From: Candidatus Epulonipiscium fishelsonii
Lineage (GTDB): Bacteria > Bacillota > Clostridia > Lachnospirales > Cellulosilyticaceae
DNA length: 63,153 bases
Reading direction: 5' to 3'
Assembly: GCA_001983455.1 (NCBI GenBank)
Contig: LJDB01000009.1
Coordinates: 1-63,153 of the forward strand
Under the pieces are notes generated by a model that saw nothing but the letters and a program-made list of their open reading frames with translations, was not told the DNA's origin and did not search any database. Each line of letters starts with the position of its first letter. The stretch's first letter is position 1. Positions 9,468 to 18,799 of this stretch are shown here, piece after piece. The position numbers were made by a program, and so were the translations under genes.

Positions 9468-10580
9468 ATGAGAGTAATTGCAGAAATTGATACACAAGCT
9501 ATCCGACACAATTATAGACAAATAAGAAATATTATTTCTAATAAAGTGGAAATTATAGGAATTGTAAAAGCAGATGGATATGGTCACGGGGCAATTGAGG
9601 TAGCCAAAATACTTCAAGAAGAGGGTGTTAATAGACTAGCTGTTGCAATTTCAAAAGAAGCTGAAGAACTTAGACAAGCAGGAATAAATTTACCAATATT
9701 AGTTTTAGGGTATACTCCAAAAGACGAAATTGAAAGACTAGTAATTAATAATTTAACACAAACAGTATTTTCTTATGATATAGCAAACTATATCAATGCA
9801 CAAGCTCAAAAATTTAATAAAAAAGTTAATATTCATGTCAAAATTGATACAGGGATGGGACGTATTGGTTTTCTGCCAAATAGTCACAGTATAGAAGAGA
9901 TAAAAAAAATATCTCAGTTGCCATATTTGAATTTAGAAGGAATGTTTACTCATTTTTCAACTGCTGACGAAGAAGATACAACTTATGTTAAAGAACAGTG
10001 GAGTATATTTAAAGGATTTCTTAATGAACTGAAAAATTTTGGATTAGAAATCCCTCTACTTCATGCTTCCAACAGTGCAGCAATAATAGCCCACAGGTAT
10101 ACACATCTTGACATTATCAGACCTGGTTTAATTTTGTATGGACATTATCCCTCAGAACATTTAAATAATGGCTTAATAAATCTTAAACCAGCTATGTGCT
10201 TAAAAACACAAGTAGTACATATAAAAGAATTACATAAGGGAAGTTTTATAGGTTACGGAAAAAATTATAAAGTTGAAAAACCAATGAACATTGCAACTAT
10301 ACCAATTGGATATGCAGATGGATATTCCAGAAAATTAGCAAACAAAGGATATGTGCTAATTAATGGAGAATATGCTAATATTGTAGGCAATATCTGTATG
10401 GACCAATTTATGGTTGATGTAACAAACATTAAAAACGTTAAACTTGGAGATGAGGTCGTGATCTTTGGTAAGCAAGGTAATAGAAATATCTCAGTAGAAG
10501 AAATAGCAACGCTTACAGATACGATAAATTATGAAATTATATGTATGATTGGAAAGAGAGTACCAAGACAATATATATAA
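9468..10580 (+). CDS. alr: Alanine racemase
   Basis: This PLP enzyme interconverts L- and D-alanine, supplying D-Ala for peptidoglycan. VKADGYGHGA near residues 33-42 carries the PLP lysine, and the C-terminal half has the GYGKNY and IPIGYADGYSR segments with the second catalytic tyrosine region. About 370 residues is normal. The start could also be a GTG at 9459 (three more residues); I prefer the ATG at 9468 because GAGTGG lies at a suitable distance. It is followed after 15 bases by a toxin-antitoxin pair, an arrangement common in Firmicutes. Confidence 0.95.
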   Translation: MRVIAEIDTQAIRHNYRQIRNIISNKVEIIGIVKADGYGHGAIEVAKILQEEGVNRLAVAISKEAEELRQAGINLPILVLGYTPKDEIERLVINNLTQTVFSYDIANYINAQAQKFNKKVNIHVKIDTGMGRIGFLPNSHSIEEIKKISQLPYLNLEGMFTHFSTADEEDTTYVKEQWSIFKGFLNELKNFGLEIPLLHASNSAAIIAHRYTHLDIIRPGLILYGHYPSEHLNNGLINLKPAMCLKTQVVHIKELHKGSFIGYGKNYKVEKPMNIATIPIGYADGYSRKLANKGYVLINGEYANIVGNICMDQFMVDVTNIKNVKLGDEVVIFGKQGNRNISVEEIATLTDTINYEIICMIGKRVPRQYI

Positions 10581-10595
10581 CAAGGAGCGGATAAA

Positions 10596-10769
10596 TTGAA
10601 AAAATATATAATGTTAGTAAATAAACATTTTGGAGATAAATCGACATTAAAGATGATGAGAAAAGGCTATAAAGAGATGGGTAATATAAACCTTTCGTTA
10701 GCCAAGTCATATTTTGCGTTAGAAAGTGAGGTTCAATTGGAATATGATTGCATAGTGGAGAGTGAGTAA
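10596..10769 (+). CDS. Small MazE-like antitoxin partner of MazF
   Basis: A 57-residue ORF starts at TTG, five bases after a strong AAGGAGCGG site. The protein (MKKYIMLVNKHF start, KGYKEMGNINLSLAKSY core) matches from memory the short antitoxin-like peptides that sit between alr and mazF in Lachnospiraceae-type genomes. The stop is directly followed by the mazF ATG, so the two are translationally coupled. The expected role is to bind and silence the RNase. The family call rests on recall plus position, so it is less sure than the coding call. Confidence 0.75.
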   Translation: MKKYIMLVNKHFGDKSTLKMMRKGYKEMGNINLSLAKSYFALESEVQLEYDCIVESE

Positions 10770-11111
10770 ATGCGAGTAAAAAGAGGAGATGTATTTTATG
10801 CTGATTTAAGCCCTGTTATTGGATCAGAACAGGGTGGTGTACGCCCAGTACTAATTGTACAAAATAATGTTGGAAATAGATTTAGCCCAACCATTATTTG
10901 TGTTGCTATTACATCAAAGATAAATAAAGCAAAACTACCAACTCATGTTGAAATAGAAGGTAATAAATATGAAGCTGTTAAGCATTCAGTGATTTTACTT
11001 GAACAAGTTCGGACTTTAGATAAAAAACGGCTTAAAGATAAAATTTGCCAATTAGATAAAGAATTAATGGATAAAGTAGATAAATCATTAAAAGTAAGTT
11101 TTGACTTATAA
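10770..11111 (+). CDS. mazF: MazF/NdoA-type endoribonuclease toxin
   Basis: This 113-residue protein is a type II toxin of the MazF/PemK family, a sequence-specific mRNA interferase. The N-terminus [32 protein letters not shown] is the family hallmark, including the catalytic Arg region (GGVRPVLI). The later [16 protein letters not shown] segment is also conserved. The ATG directly abuts the stop of the antitoxin-like ORF, with GGAGAG as ribosome site. It closely resembles the chromosomal NdoA type, often constitutive and linked to alr, rather than plasmid maintenance modules. Confidence 0.93.
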   Translation: MRVKRGDVFYADLSPVIGSEQGGVRPVLIVQNNVGNRFSPTIICVAITSKINKAKLPTHVEIEGNKYEAVKHSVILLEQVRTLDKKRLKDKICQLDKELMDKVDKSLKVSFDL

Positions 11112-11139
11112 AGGGGAATTATTGCCCCTTTATTTTTTT
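11109..11139 (+). terminator. Rho-independent terminator after mazF
   Basis: AAAGGGG at 11110-11116 pairs with CCCCTTT at 11125-11131, followed by A and a seven-T run. It starts at the mazF stop codon and closes the alr-mazF unit. Confidence 0.9.
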
Positions 11140-11277
11140 ACTTAATTTATGGTATATTATTATTATCTGTTTATAATTTCTAACTTTAACTATTTTATTG
11201 TTTATTATCAAATGCTATATACATTATTATATTAAGACATCACTTAAGAATTTTTAAATACTGTTTTTTTATAGGAG

Positions 11278-12408
11278 ATGATTACAATCGATACTAGATT
11301 TACAATTTTAGGAATGACTGGAGCCGGAAAAACTTGTTATTTGTTAGGCATGTATTATGAGTTATGTGCAGGGCTTCAAGGATATACTATGATTACCGAT
11401 GAGGATAAAAGTATAGAGTTGAGAAGTCAATATTTAAGAATATTAGATAAAAGTTTAGGCATTAACAGATTTCCTGCTGGAACTGATAGCACTACAAAGT
11501 ATGAGTTTGAACTACAATATTGTTATGATCCAATTATATCATTTGGATATGATGATTATGCGGGAGGGATTTTAACCAAAAAAAATTCTGGTGATTTAGA
11601 GGAGTATGAAGAATTTAAAAATTCCCTAACCTCGTCTAGTGTTTTATTTATTTGCATAGATGGATCACTATTAGAAGGCAATGATAATGAGGAAAAAATC
11701 AGAAAAATAAAGACTAATTGTAGTAATGTTATAAATGAATTTATCAGTGATTATAAGAAGAATAACAAAAAGCTACCTCCAATTTCACTAGTAATTACAA
11801 AGTATGATATATGTGAAATGACTACTTCTAAAGAAGATTTAGAAATAATTATTAAAGAAGCCTTTAATCCATTATTTACTCCTCAAGATGAAGGGACTTG
11901 CATTGTTTCAATAATACCAGTATCACTAGGAGCTGGAATATGTGATGATGATAATAAAGGAGAATTACAGCCAATAAATATTCATGTTCCAATATTCTTT
12001 GGAATATATTTTGCATTGTATGATAAAATAGAGGTAGGAAATGAGCAAATAGGTAAAATTTTATCTTTAATAGACGCAAAAATGTTAGAAGTAAGCAGGT
12101 TAGATTTAGAAATAAGAGGCTATGAAAGAGAAAGATTACATGCTCTGGATGGATTTATGTTGTGGGGCAGAAGTAGAAAAATTTTAAATATAGAGTATAA
12201 TCGTGAAAGAAAATACAATATAAGAAAAGAATTGGAAATAAATTTAAAAAATTTGCAAGAAGAACGTGATTTAAGAGTGAGTACACTCAATACTATTGAG
12301 CAAAACCAAAAAAGATTGGCATTAGAATTAGATAGTAGTAATTTATTGATATATAATAATGGAAATAAAATTTCTTTTGCTGATGTTATAATGAGGGGAG
12401 GAGTGTAG
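11278..12408 (+). CDS. TRAFAC-type GTPase domain protein
   Basis: This 376-residue protein begins with a G domain: P-loop GMTGAGKT (12-19), an acidic DDYAGG segment in the place of the DxxG Walker B region, and VITKYD (172-177) as the T/NKxD guanine-specificity motif. The C-terminal 120 residues are highly charged helix with WGRSRKILNIEYNRERKYN, probably coiled coil. I read it as a regulatory TRAFAC-class GTPase of the kind found in conflict or membrane-associated gene clusters. The start has only weak ribosome-site support (AGG before ATG). It is followed after one base by the membrane-anchored partner at 12410, so the two probably act together. Exact role unknown. Confidence 0.75.
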   Translation: MITIDTRFTILGMTGAGKTCYLLGMYYELCAGLQGYTMITDEDKSIELRSQYLRILDKSLGINRFPAGTDSTTKYEFELQYCYDPIISFGYDDYAGGILTKKNSGDLEEYEEFKNSLTSSSVLFICIDGSLLEGNDNEEKIRKIKTNCSNVINEFISDYKKNNKKLPPISLVITKYDICEMTTSKEDLEIIIKEAFNPLFTPQDEGTCIVSIIPVSLGAGICDDDNKGELQPINIHVPIFFGIYFALYDKIEVGNEQIGKILSLIDAKMLEVSRLDLEIRGYERERLHALDGFMLWGRSRKILNIEYNRERKYNIRKELEINLKNLQEERDLRVSTLNTIEQNQKRLALELDSSNLLIYNNGNKISFADVIMRGGV

Positions 12409-12409
12409 G

Positions 12410-13294
12410 TTGGAAATATCCTATCTTATCCATACTAGAACTTTAAAATGTGATTTTAATTCTCAATTTATGGTACGTCCTGAAGAATGGACCGAAAGTA
12501 CTATTAATTGGGCAAGAAAAAATGTTTTATTAGCTACAAATTCCATAGATAGTTTGACAGAAGAGAGATGGCTAATTGCTAAAGATAAAACATATACAAT
12601 TATAGGATTAGTGGATTTTTTAGGAAACATTATTGAAAAGTGTATATTGATTGACAAAAATATAGCTGAAAAATTTAAACAAGATCAAGTAGGCAGGCGG
12701 ACCTATACTTTTATAGGTATTGTCATAAAAAATGTTACTTCTGTAAATATCGAAAATATTAATTATGATTATTTAATGGATTTGTATATAAGATATTTGG
12801 ATAATATATGGGATAATATTCAAAATGAAACAATTAAAGTGGAGTTTGAAAAAAAGGAAATAGTAGGAAGTGATTTTAAAGAACCGTTGCCAAACGATAA
12901 ATTTGAATACAACCAAAATTTAATTTTATATGAAGATAAAAATAATTATAAATTAATTAATTATTATATTAGTAATTTAAAAGAAAATACTACTATATGT
13001 ACGAATGTTGGTTCAGTATCTAAGATAAAGGAATTTAGTGATTCTTCAGATATAAAGTACATCTTATCTACTAACAATAACAATATCAGAAGATTGCAAA
13101 ACGAACTAGAAAAAAAACAAATAAATAGAGAACTACCAGAGGATAAGCCCAATACATCCGTACTTCCCTATGAAAATTCACCTTTAGAAAAAGGCTCAAA
13201 AAAAGTAAAAAAGCGTCTAGCGATATTAGGGGTGACACTAGGAGGAATAGCAAGCATAATAACTCTAATATTGCAAATGATGGCAAACATCTGA
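12410..13294 (+). CDS. C-terminally anchored partner of the GTPase, with possible -1 frameshift
   Basis: This 294-residue protein is not recognised. It starts at TTG, seven bases after GGGGAGGAG that lies inside the upstream gene. Most of it is a soluble region with strands (TYTIIGLVDFLG, TYTFIGIVIKNV), then a charged linker, and it ends with a single hydrophobic helix (LAILGVTLGGIASIITLIL) that would anchor it in the membrane. Just before that helix the codons GTA AAA AAG form an in-frame A AAA AAG heptamer (13207-13213). The -1 frame from there is open to 13467, so a longer alternative C-terminus is possible. Confidence 0.7.
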   Translation: MEISYLIHTRTLKCDFNSQFMVRPEEWTESTINWARKNVLLATNSIDSLTEERWLIAKDKTYTIIGLVDFLGNIIEKCILIDKNIAEKFKQDQVGRRTYTFIGIVIKNVTSVNIENINYDYLMDLYIRYLDNIWDNIQNETIKVEFEKKEIVGSDFKEPLPNDKFEYNQNLILYEDKNNYKLINYYISNLKENTTICTNVGSVSKIKEFSDSSDIKYILSTNNNNIRRLQNELEKKQINRELPEDKPNTSVLPYENSPLEKGSKKVKKRLAILGVTLGGIASIITLILQMMANI

Positions 13295-13467
13295 ATAATA
13301 AACAGAAAAATATTAATCATGATAAGTCAAAGTCTAAAGACAGTAAAAAAAAAATTAATCATGATAAATTAAAGTCTAAAGACAGTAAAAAAAAATTTAA
13401 TATTATGAAATTAAATATAAGAGCGAGTAAAGATAATAATATTCGCTCGATAACACTAGAAATTTAG
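13171..13467 (+). other. Open -1 reading frame extending the GTPase-partner gene
   Basis: This frame opens after a stop at 13168-13170 and stays open for 98 codons to a TAG at 13465-13467. From the A AAA AAG heptamer (13207-13213) onward it would give an 84-residue hydrophilic tail in place of the membrane helix. It contains a duplicated segment of the type INHDKSKSKDSKKK and ends RSITLEI. A random open frame of this length is unlikely in such AT-rich DNA. It may be the product of programmed -1 frameshifting or the remains of a C-terminus cut off by mutation. Confidence 0.5.
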
Positions 13468-13499
13468 TCATAATATTTAAATAATGGAGAGAAAAATTG

Positions 13500-13766
13500 A
13501 TGTTAAGAAAATTTACAGATAACATTAAACACGGTTATAAAGAAACAGGTAAAAAACTAGACGAATCAAAAAAATTAACACAAATTGCAATGTATAATTC
13601 TGAGTTAAAAAAATTATACAGTGAACTAGGTGCATTATACTATAAGAAAGTAACTTTTGATGAGCCTATGTCAACCTCCGAAAAAATAATTGCTCAAATA
13701 GAAAATATTAAGCAACAATTGGATAAACTAAATAATGAAGTAATGGACCTAAAGGAGAAAAAATAA
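13500..13766 (+). CDS. Small helical protein, paralogue of the next gene
   Basis: This 88-residue protein is mostly amphipathic helix (DNIKHGYKETGKKLDESKKL, then MYNSELKKLYSELGALYYKK) with a coiled-coil-like C-terminus. It shares its first 60 residues with the next gene, showing a tandem duplication, but lacks that gene's zinc ribbon. GGAGAG lies upstream of the ATG at 13500. Its stop overlaps the next start by one base (TAATG). No function can be assigned; the two form one translational unit after the GTPase genes. Confidence 0.75.
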   Translation: MLRKFTDNIKHGYKETGKKLDESKKLTQIAMYNSELKKLYSELGALYYKKVTFDEPMSTSEKIIAQIENIKQQLDKLNNEVMDLKEKK

Positions 13767-14164
13767 TGTTAGAAAGATTTGCAAGCAATATTAAACAAGG
13801 TTATAAAGAAGCAAGTAACTTTACTCATAAAACAATAGATGAATCAAAGAGATTAACATATCTTGCAATGTATAATTCTGAATTAAAAAAATTATATAGT
13901 GAACTAGGTGAATTATATTATAAAGAAGTAGCGTTAAATGAGCCTATGTTAAATGCAAAAAAAATAATTGCTAAAATAGAGAATACAAAACAACACTGGG
14001 AGGATAAACTAAACAGAGACGTAAATGAACCAGAAGATTGTGTTAAAGAAGTAAAATACACATCAATAGACAAACACAAGCCCGAATTCAAATTTTGTCA
14101 TAAATGTAATATAGGAAATTCTATAACTGCTACTCAATGTGAACATTGTGGGGCAACGTTATAA
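13766..14164 (+). CDS. Zinc-ribbon protein with helical N-terminus
   Basis: This 132-residue protein repeats the helical domain of its upstream neighbour (GYKEASNFTHKTIDESKRL, MYNSELKKLYSELGELYYKE) and adds a C-terminal zinc ribbon with two CxxC pairs (CHKCNIG and CEHCGATL). The start codon overlaps the previous stop and is preceded by AAAGGAG. Zinc ribbons of this form are common at the ends of small bacterial proteins, where they may bind partners or nucleic acid. Its next neighbour, clpC, starts 25 bases later, so read-through into clpC is possible. Confidence 0.8.
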   Translation: MLERFASNIKQGYKEASNFTHKTIDESKRLTYLAMYNSELKKLYSELGELYYKEVALNEPMLNAKKIIAKIENTKQHWEDKLNRDVNEPEDCVKEVKYTSIDKHKPEFKFCHKCNIGNSITATQCEHCGATL

Positions 14165-14189
14165 TCTAAAGAAAGCGTAGGTAATTTCA

Positions 14190-16619
14190 ATGTATCTAAC
14201 TTTACAAGCAAAACAATCAATGGAATATGCTCAAACGATAATGGAGCAATTTAATCACGGTTACTTAGGAACGGAACATTTATTAATTGGTCTTTCTCAT
14301 GTAAAAGATACGGCAGCTCAAGTAGCTCTGGCTAAACAAGATGTTTTTGAAGATTTACTTATTGAAAAATTAAACGATTTAATAGGAAAAGGAAGTAGTA
14401 GTGTTACAACAAGTCAAGGATTTACTCCTAGGATGGATCGTGTTATTGAAAGAAGTACACAGCTTTCAAAACAAACTGGAGCTAAAAAAGTTGGAACAGA
14501 ACATTTATTAATGGTTTTGTTAAAAGAAAATGGATGTGTAGCCATTAAATTACTAGAAGCTTTAAAGGTAGATATAAATGCTTTATTTGCAAGTGTAAAC
14601 TCTATAGTATCCAAAGACAAAGGTATAACGTTTAATGTAGAAACAATTCACAAAAAAGTTAAAAGTAATACTCCTCAATTGGATAAGTACAGTAGAGATT
14701 TAACAACACTTGCTCTAGAAGATAGATTTGACCCAATTATTGGTCGAGGACAAGAGATTGATAGAATTATACAAATTTTGTCAAGACGTACAAAAAATAA
14801 TCCTTGTCTTGTTGGTGAACCTGGGGTAGGAAAGACTGCAGTAGTTGAAGGATTGGCACAAAGAATTGTAGAAGGAGATGTACCCGAATTACTAAAAGGG
14901 AAACGAGTTGTTTCACTTGACCTTTCGACTATGATTTCTGGTACAAAATATCGTGGAGAATTTGAAGACCGTATTACTAAAGCTATAAAAGAGATAATTG
15001 AAATTGGAAATGTAATCTTATTTATAGATGAACTTCATACTATAATTGGAGCTGGATCTGCAGAGGGTACTATGGATGCATCAAATATCTTGAAACCGTC
15101 GCTTGCACGTGGCGAGCTACAATTAATTGGAGCAACAACACGTGAAGAATATAGAAAATATATTGAAAAAGATTCTGCACTTGAAAGAAGATTTCAACCA
15201 GTTAAAGTTGAAGAACCAAGTACTACTGAGACTTTAGAAATTCTTAGAGGGATTAAAGCGAAATATGAACTTCATCATGAAGTTACTATTTCAGAAGAAG
15301 CGGTTACTGCAGCTGTAAAAATGTCTGATAGATATATAACAGACAGATTTTTGCCAGATAAAGCAATAGATTTAATTGATGAAGCATCTTCTCATGTGCG
15401 TCTTAGAGCATATACTTCTCCTACTCAAATAAAAGATTTAGAGCAAAAACTTATAGAATTATCTAAACAAAAAGAAGTAGCTTTAATTACTGAAGATTAT
15501 GAGAGAGCAAGTACTCTAAAAAAAGAAGAAAACGAAGTTTCGGAAGAGTTAAAAGTACTTAGACGAGATTGGGTAGAGAAACAAACTAAAAGTTCCCAAG
15601 TTGTTACAAGTGAAGATATTGCACAAGTTGTAAGTAAATGGATAGGAATTCCTTTGCAACGTCTTGCTGAAGATGAAAGTGAAAAGCTTAAAAATCTTGA
15701 AAATATTCTTCATGAAAAAATTATTGGGCAAGATGAAGCTGTAAAAAGTGTTGCTAAGGCTGTTCGTAGAGGACGTGTTGGAATAAAAGATCCAAATAGA
15801 CCAATTGGTTCGTTCTTATTTTTGGGACCTACAGGAGTTGGAAAAACTGAGCTTACTAAAGTTTTAGCAGAGATTATGTTTGGTGATAAAAACGCTATGA
15901 TTAGAGTTGATATGAGCGAGTATATGGAAAAACATGCTGTTTCAAAATTAATAGGTTCTCCTCCAGGATATGTTGGACATGAATCAGGAGGCCAATTAAC
16001 TAAACAAGTTCGTACCAAACCATATTCTGTTATTTTATTTGATGAAGTTGAAAAGGCTCATCACGATACTTTTAACATTTTGTTACAAATTTTAGACGAT
16101 GGCCATATAACAGATTCAACTGGAAGAAAAGTAAATTTTAAAAATACAATCATAATTATGACTTCAAACATTGGTGCTAGAAATATGATGCAACAAAATA
16201 AAGTAGGATTTTCTAGTGGAAAAAATGCAGAGCAAGATTATAACACTATGAAAAAGAATGTTATGGATGAAGTAAAACGTTTATTTAGACCTGAATTTTT
16301 AAATCGTCTAGATGAGACCATAGTTTTCCACCCACTAACAAAAGACAATATAGAAGAAATTGCAAAAGTTATGAGTAAAGAGTTAATTAATAGAATATCT
16401 AAAAATGTTGGAGTAGATTTAATTGTAAGTGATGAGGCAATTGCGTTATTAGCTAAAAAAGGTTATGATGAAGCATATGGAGCAAGACCTCTTAGACGTA
16501 CCATTCAATCTGAAATTGAAGATAAGCTTTCAGATGAAATATTGGATGGAAATATTAAAATAGGTACTGTTGTAGAGATTGCCGTTAAAGATGAATCTAT
16601 TGTTTTTATAAATAAGTGA
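14190..16619 (+). CDS. clpC: ATP-dependent Clp protease ATP-binding subunit ClpC
   Basis: This AAA+ unfoldase feeds substrates to ClpP. At 809 residues it has the full ClpC layout: a double Clp N domain (about 1-145, with [12 protein letters not shown] and [11 protein letters not shown]), D1 with GEPGVGKTA (209-217), a UVR-type middle coil (about 415-455), and D2 with GPTGVGKTE (546-554) and [10 protein letters not shown]. It is not preceded by ctsR-mcsA-mcsB, the usual partners in Firmicutes, but by the small zinc-ribbon genes. The ribosome site is weak (GTAGGT), and an in-frame ATG lies ten codons further in, but the N-domain start at 14190 fits the family. Confidence 0.96.
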   Translation: MYLTLQAKQSMEYAQTIMEQFNHGYLGTEHLLIGLSHVKDTAAQVALAKQDVFEDLLIEKLNDLIGKGSSSVTTSQGFTPRMDRVIERSTQLSKQTGAKKVGTEHLLMVLLKENGCVAIKLLEALKVDINALFASVNSIVSKDKGITFNVETIHKKVKSNTPQLDKYSRDLTTLALEDRFDPIIGRGQEIDRIIQILSRRTKNNPCLVGEPGVGKTAVVEGLAQRIVEGDVPELLKGKRVVSLDLSTMISGTKYRGEFEDRITKAIKEIIEIGNVILFIDELHTIIGAGSAEGTMDASNILKPSLARGELQLIGATTREEYRKYIEKDSALERRFQPVKVEEPSTTETLEILRGIKAKYELHHEVTISEEAVTAAVKMSDRYITDRFLPDKAIDLIDEASSHVRLRAYTSPTQIKDLEQKLIELSKQKEVALITEDYERASTLKKEENEVSEELKVLRRDWVEKQTKSSQVVTSEDIAQVVSKWIGIPLQRLAEDESEKLKNLENILHEKIIGQDEAVKSVAKAVRRGRVGIKDPNRPIGSFLFLGPTGVGKTELTKVLAEIMFGDKNAMIRVDMSEYMEKHAVSKLIGSPPGYVGHESGGQLTKQVRTKPYSVILFDEVEKAHHDTFNILLQILDDGHITDSTGRKVNFKNTIIIMTSNIGARNMMQQNKVGFSSGKNAEQDYNTMKKNVMDEVKRLFRPEFLNRLDETIVFHPLTKDNIEEIAKVMSKELINRISKNVGVDLIVSDEAIALLAKKGYDEAYGARPLRRTIQSEIEDKLSDEILDGNIKIGTVVEIAVKDESIVFINK

Positions 16620-16718
16620 TGACTTTTTAAAAAAAATTAGGTATAATTATAGTACAACGATTATAGAATAATTATATTCATTAAAAATATCAATTTATAA
16701 ATTAGGAGGAATTATAAC

Positions 16719-17129
16719 ATGGGAGCTATAGCAGAAATTATTAAAATTAATTCAGACGACACACTGAGTTTTGGAGATTTTAGTCTTGACAAAAAAACAA
16801 AGGTGTTAGACTTTAAAGTAGATAATAATTTTTATAAAGCAAAGACTTTTAAAGAAGTTACTAAATTAAAAAAAGATGGAAAATTAGTTTATGAATCAAT
16901 TCCAGGTACACAAGTGCATCATTTTAGTGTACAAGATAAAGGCGTAAGATTTTTCATTGAAGGATATGCTCCAACACAAATTACTCTTGAATTAGAACCA
17001 AATACAAACTATGAACTTAAAATTGATAAAGAATTTATTAACAATGTAAAAACAACTAGTACTGGAAAAGTAAATATTACTGTTGTTGCTACAGATGATG
17101 AAAAATTAGTAGAATTAATGAAAAAATAA
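16719..17129 (+). CDS. Conserved clostridial protein often annotated as endosialidase
   Basis: This 136-residue protein (starts MGAIAEIIKINSDDTLSFG) matches, from memory, a small family widespread in Lachnospiraceae that databases often label 'endosialidase', with little evidence for that activity. It has no signal peptide and is mainly beta strand (VHHFSVQDKGVRFFIEGYA, ITLELEPNTNYELKI). Length and ends look complete. It has a very strong ribosome site (AGGAGG) and its own terminator, and a TATAAT lies at 16642-16647, which suggests a well-expressed single gene. I would treat the enzyme name as unproven. Confidence 0.75.
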   Translation: MGAIAEIIKINSDDTLSFGDFSLDKKTKVLDFKVDNNFYKAKTFKEVTKLKKDGKLVYESIPGTQVHHFSVQDKGVRFFIEGYAPTQITLELEPNTNYELKIDKEFINNVKTTSTGKVNITVVATDDEKLVELMKK

Positions 17130-17233
17130 TAAATTTAAATTTTAGCTTTTGTCTTGTATTAAATACATGAGAAAATCTTCCACTTAATTAATTAGTTGAA
17201 ATAATCATCTATAATTATTTTCTTTAATGAACC

Positions 17234-17264
17234 AGAAGAGCCTATGAATTTAGGCTCTTCTTTG
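17234..17264 (+). terminator. Terminator hairpin before radA
   Basis: AGAAGAGCCTA at 17234-17244 pairs with TAGGCTCTTCT at 17251-17261 and is followed by TT. It ends the unit of the gene at 16719. Confidence 0.85.
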
Positions 17265-17367
17265 CGTTAAATATATTCATATTGAATACCCTATCAAAAA
17301 TCAGGCCACAATTAAACAAGTGATTAAATAAAAAATAAGAACAAAAATGTTATAAAGGAATAGTGAT

Positions 17368-18726
17368 ATGTCTAAGAAAAAACAAGTTTATATATGCCAA
17401 GCTTGTGGGTATGAAGCACCAAAATGGATGGGTAAATGTACAAATTGTAATGAGTGGGACAGTTTTGTAGAAGATATAGTGGATAAAAATTTGAAATTAA
17501 ACACTTGTTCAAAGGTAGGGAATAACGAACCAATAAAGCTTGCAGACATCCAAATTCGAGGTGAAAATAGAACAACAACAGGAATGAACGAGCTTGACCG
17601 AGTTTTGGGTGGAGGCCTTGTAAAAGGCTCGTTAATTTTAGTTGGAGGAGACCCAGGGATTGGGAAATCAACTTTAATTTTACAAATGTGTCAAGCAATT
17701 GGCTCTCAAGATAAAGAAGTACTGTATGTTTCTGGGGAGGAATCTGTTTCACAGATTAAATTAAGAGCTCAAAGATTGGACGTTGAAACAGAAAAATTAA
17801 ATTTACTTTCGGAAACCAATATGACTTTTATTGAGGCTCAAATAAAAAAAAATACACCTGATATGGTAATCATTGATTCAATTCAAACAATCTATTCAGA
17901 AAATATAACTTCCGCTCCAGGAAGTGTAAGTCAAGTTAGAGAAGTAACCCATAATTTAATGAATATAGCAAAAAGAGATGATATCACAATAATAATTGTA
18001 GGTCATGTAACAAAAGAGGGCTCTATAGCGGGCCCTCGTGTGCTTGAACATATGGTTGATACAGTTTTATATTTTGAAGGAGAACGCCATGCTTCTTTTA
18101 GAATTTTAAGAGCAGTAAAAAATAGATTTGGATCAACAAATGAAATTGGTGTTTTTGAAATGGTAGACAAAGGTCTAGTAGAAGTGAAAAATCCTTCAGA
18201 AATTATGTTAGCAGGGCGGCCTAGTAATGTCTCTGGCTCAATTGTAAGTTGTTCACTAGAAGGAACTCGTTCAGTGCTAATAGAAGTCCAAGCTTTAATT
18301 AGCTATACAAGTTTTGGGATGCCACGCAGAATGGCAACAGGTATAGATTATAATAGGATGGTACTATTAATAGCAGTAATTGATAAACGAGGTGGAATAG
18401 ATTTATCTAGTTTTGATGCGTATGTCAATTTGGCTGGTGGAATAAAAGTAAATGAGCCTGCTTTAGACCTTGCAATAGTCATGTCTATTGTATCAAGTTT
18501 TAGAAATAAACATATAGATCAGCATACTATAGCATTTGGAGAAGTTGGACTTAGTGGAGAAATTCGAGCAATTGGAATGCCAGAGAAAAGAATTATAGAA
18601 GCAAGTAAATTAGGCTTCAAAAAGTGTATTATACCGATGGCAAATAAAATAAAACTTAATAAATTTAGTGAGATAGAAGTTATTGGGGTAGAAAATATAT
18701 CTGAGGCTTTAAATTATATAAATTAA
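17368..18726 (+). CDS. radA: DNA repair protein RadA
   Basis: RadA is a RecA-like ATPase that drives branch migration in recombination. All parts are present in 452 residues: an N-terminal C4 zinc finger (CQACGYEAPKWMGKCTNC, near 10-27), Walker A GGDPGIGKST (93-102), Walker B-like DMVIIDSIQT, the RadA-specific KNRFG motif (251-255), and a C-terminal Lon-protease-like domain with GEVGLSGEIRAI. The start is supported by AAAGGAATAG. It sits in a run of independent housekeeping genes. Confidence 0.97.
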   Translation: MSKKKQVYICQACGYEAPKWMGKCTNCNEWDSFVEDIVDKNLKLNTCSKVGNNEPIKLADIQIRGENRTTTGMNELDRVLGGGLVKGSLILVGGDPGIGKSTLILQMCQAIGSQDKEVLYVSGEESVSQIKLRAQRLDVETEKLNLLSETNMTFIEAQIKKNTPDMVIIDSIQTIYSENITSAPGSVSQVREVTHNLMNIAKRDDITIIIVGHVTKEGSIAGPRVLEHMVDTVLYFEGERHASFRILRAVKNRFGSTNEIGVFEMVDKGLVEVKNPSEIMLAGRPSNVSGSIVSCSLEGTRSVLIEVQALISYTSFGMPRRMATGIDYNRMVLLIAVIDKRGGIDLSSFDAYVNLAGGIKVNEPALDLAIVMSIVSSFRNKHIDQHTIAFGEVGLSGEIRAIGMPEKRIIEASKLGFKKCIIPMANKIKLNKFSEIEVIGVENISEALNYIN

Positions 18727-18799
18727 ATTTTAAAAAATATAGACCTTTGTATCATAAATATGGTATTATATATTAGATGAACAAAAAAGGATGGGGTAA

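Noticed and set aside
17372..17752. 126-aa minus-strand ORF opposite radA
   Set aside because: Antisense shadow with no ribosome site and no recognisable features.
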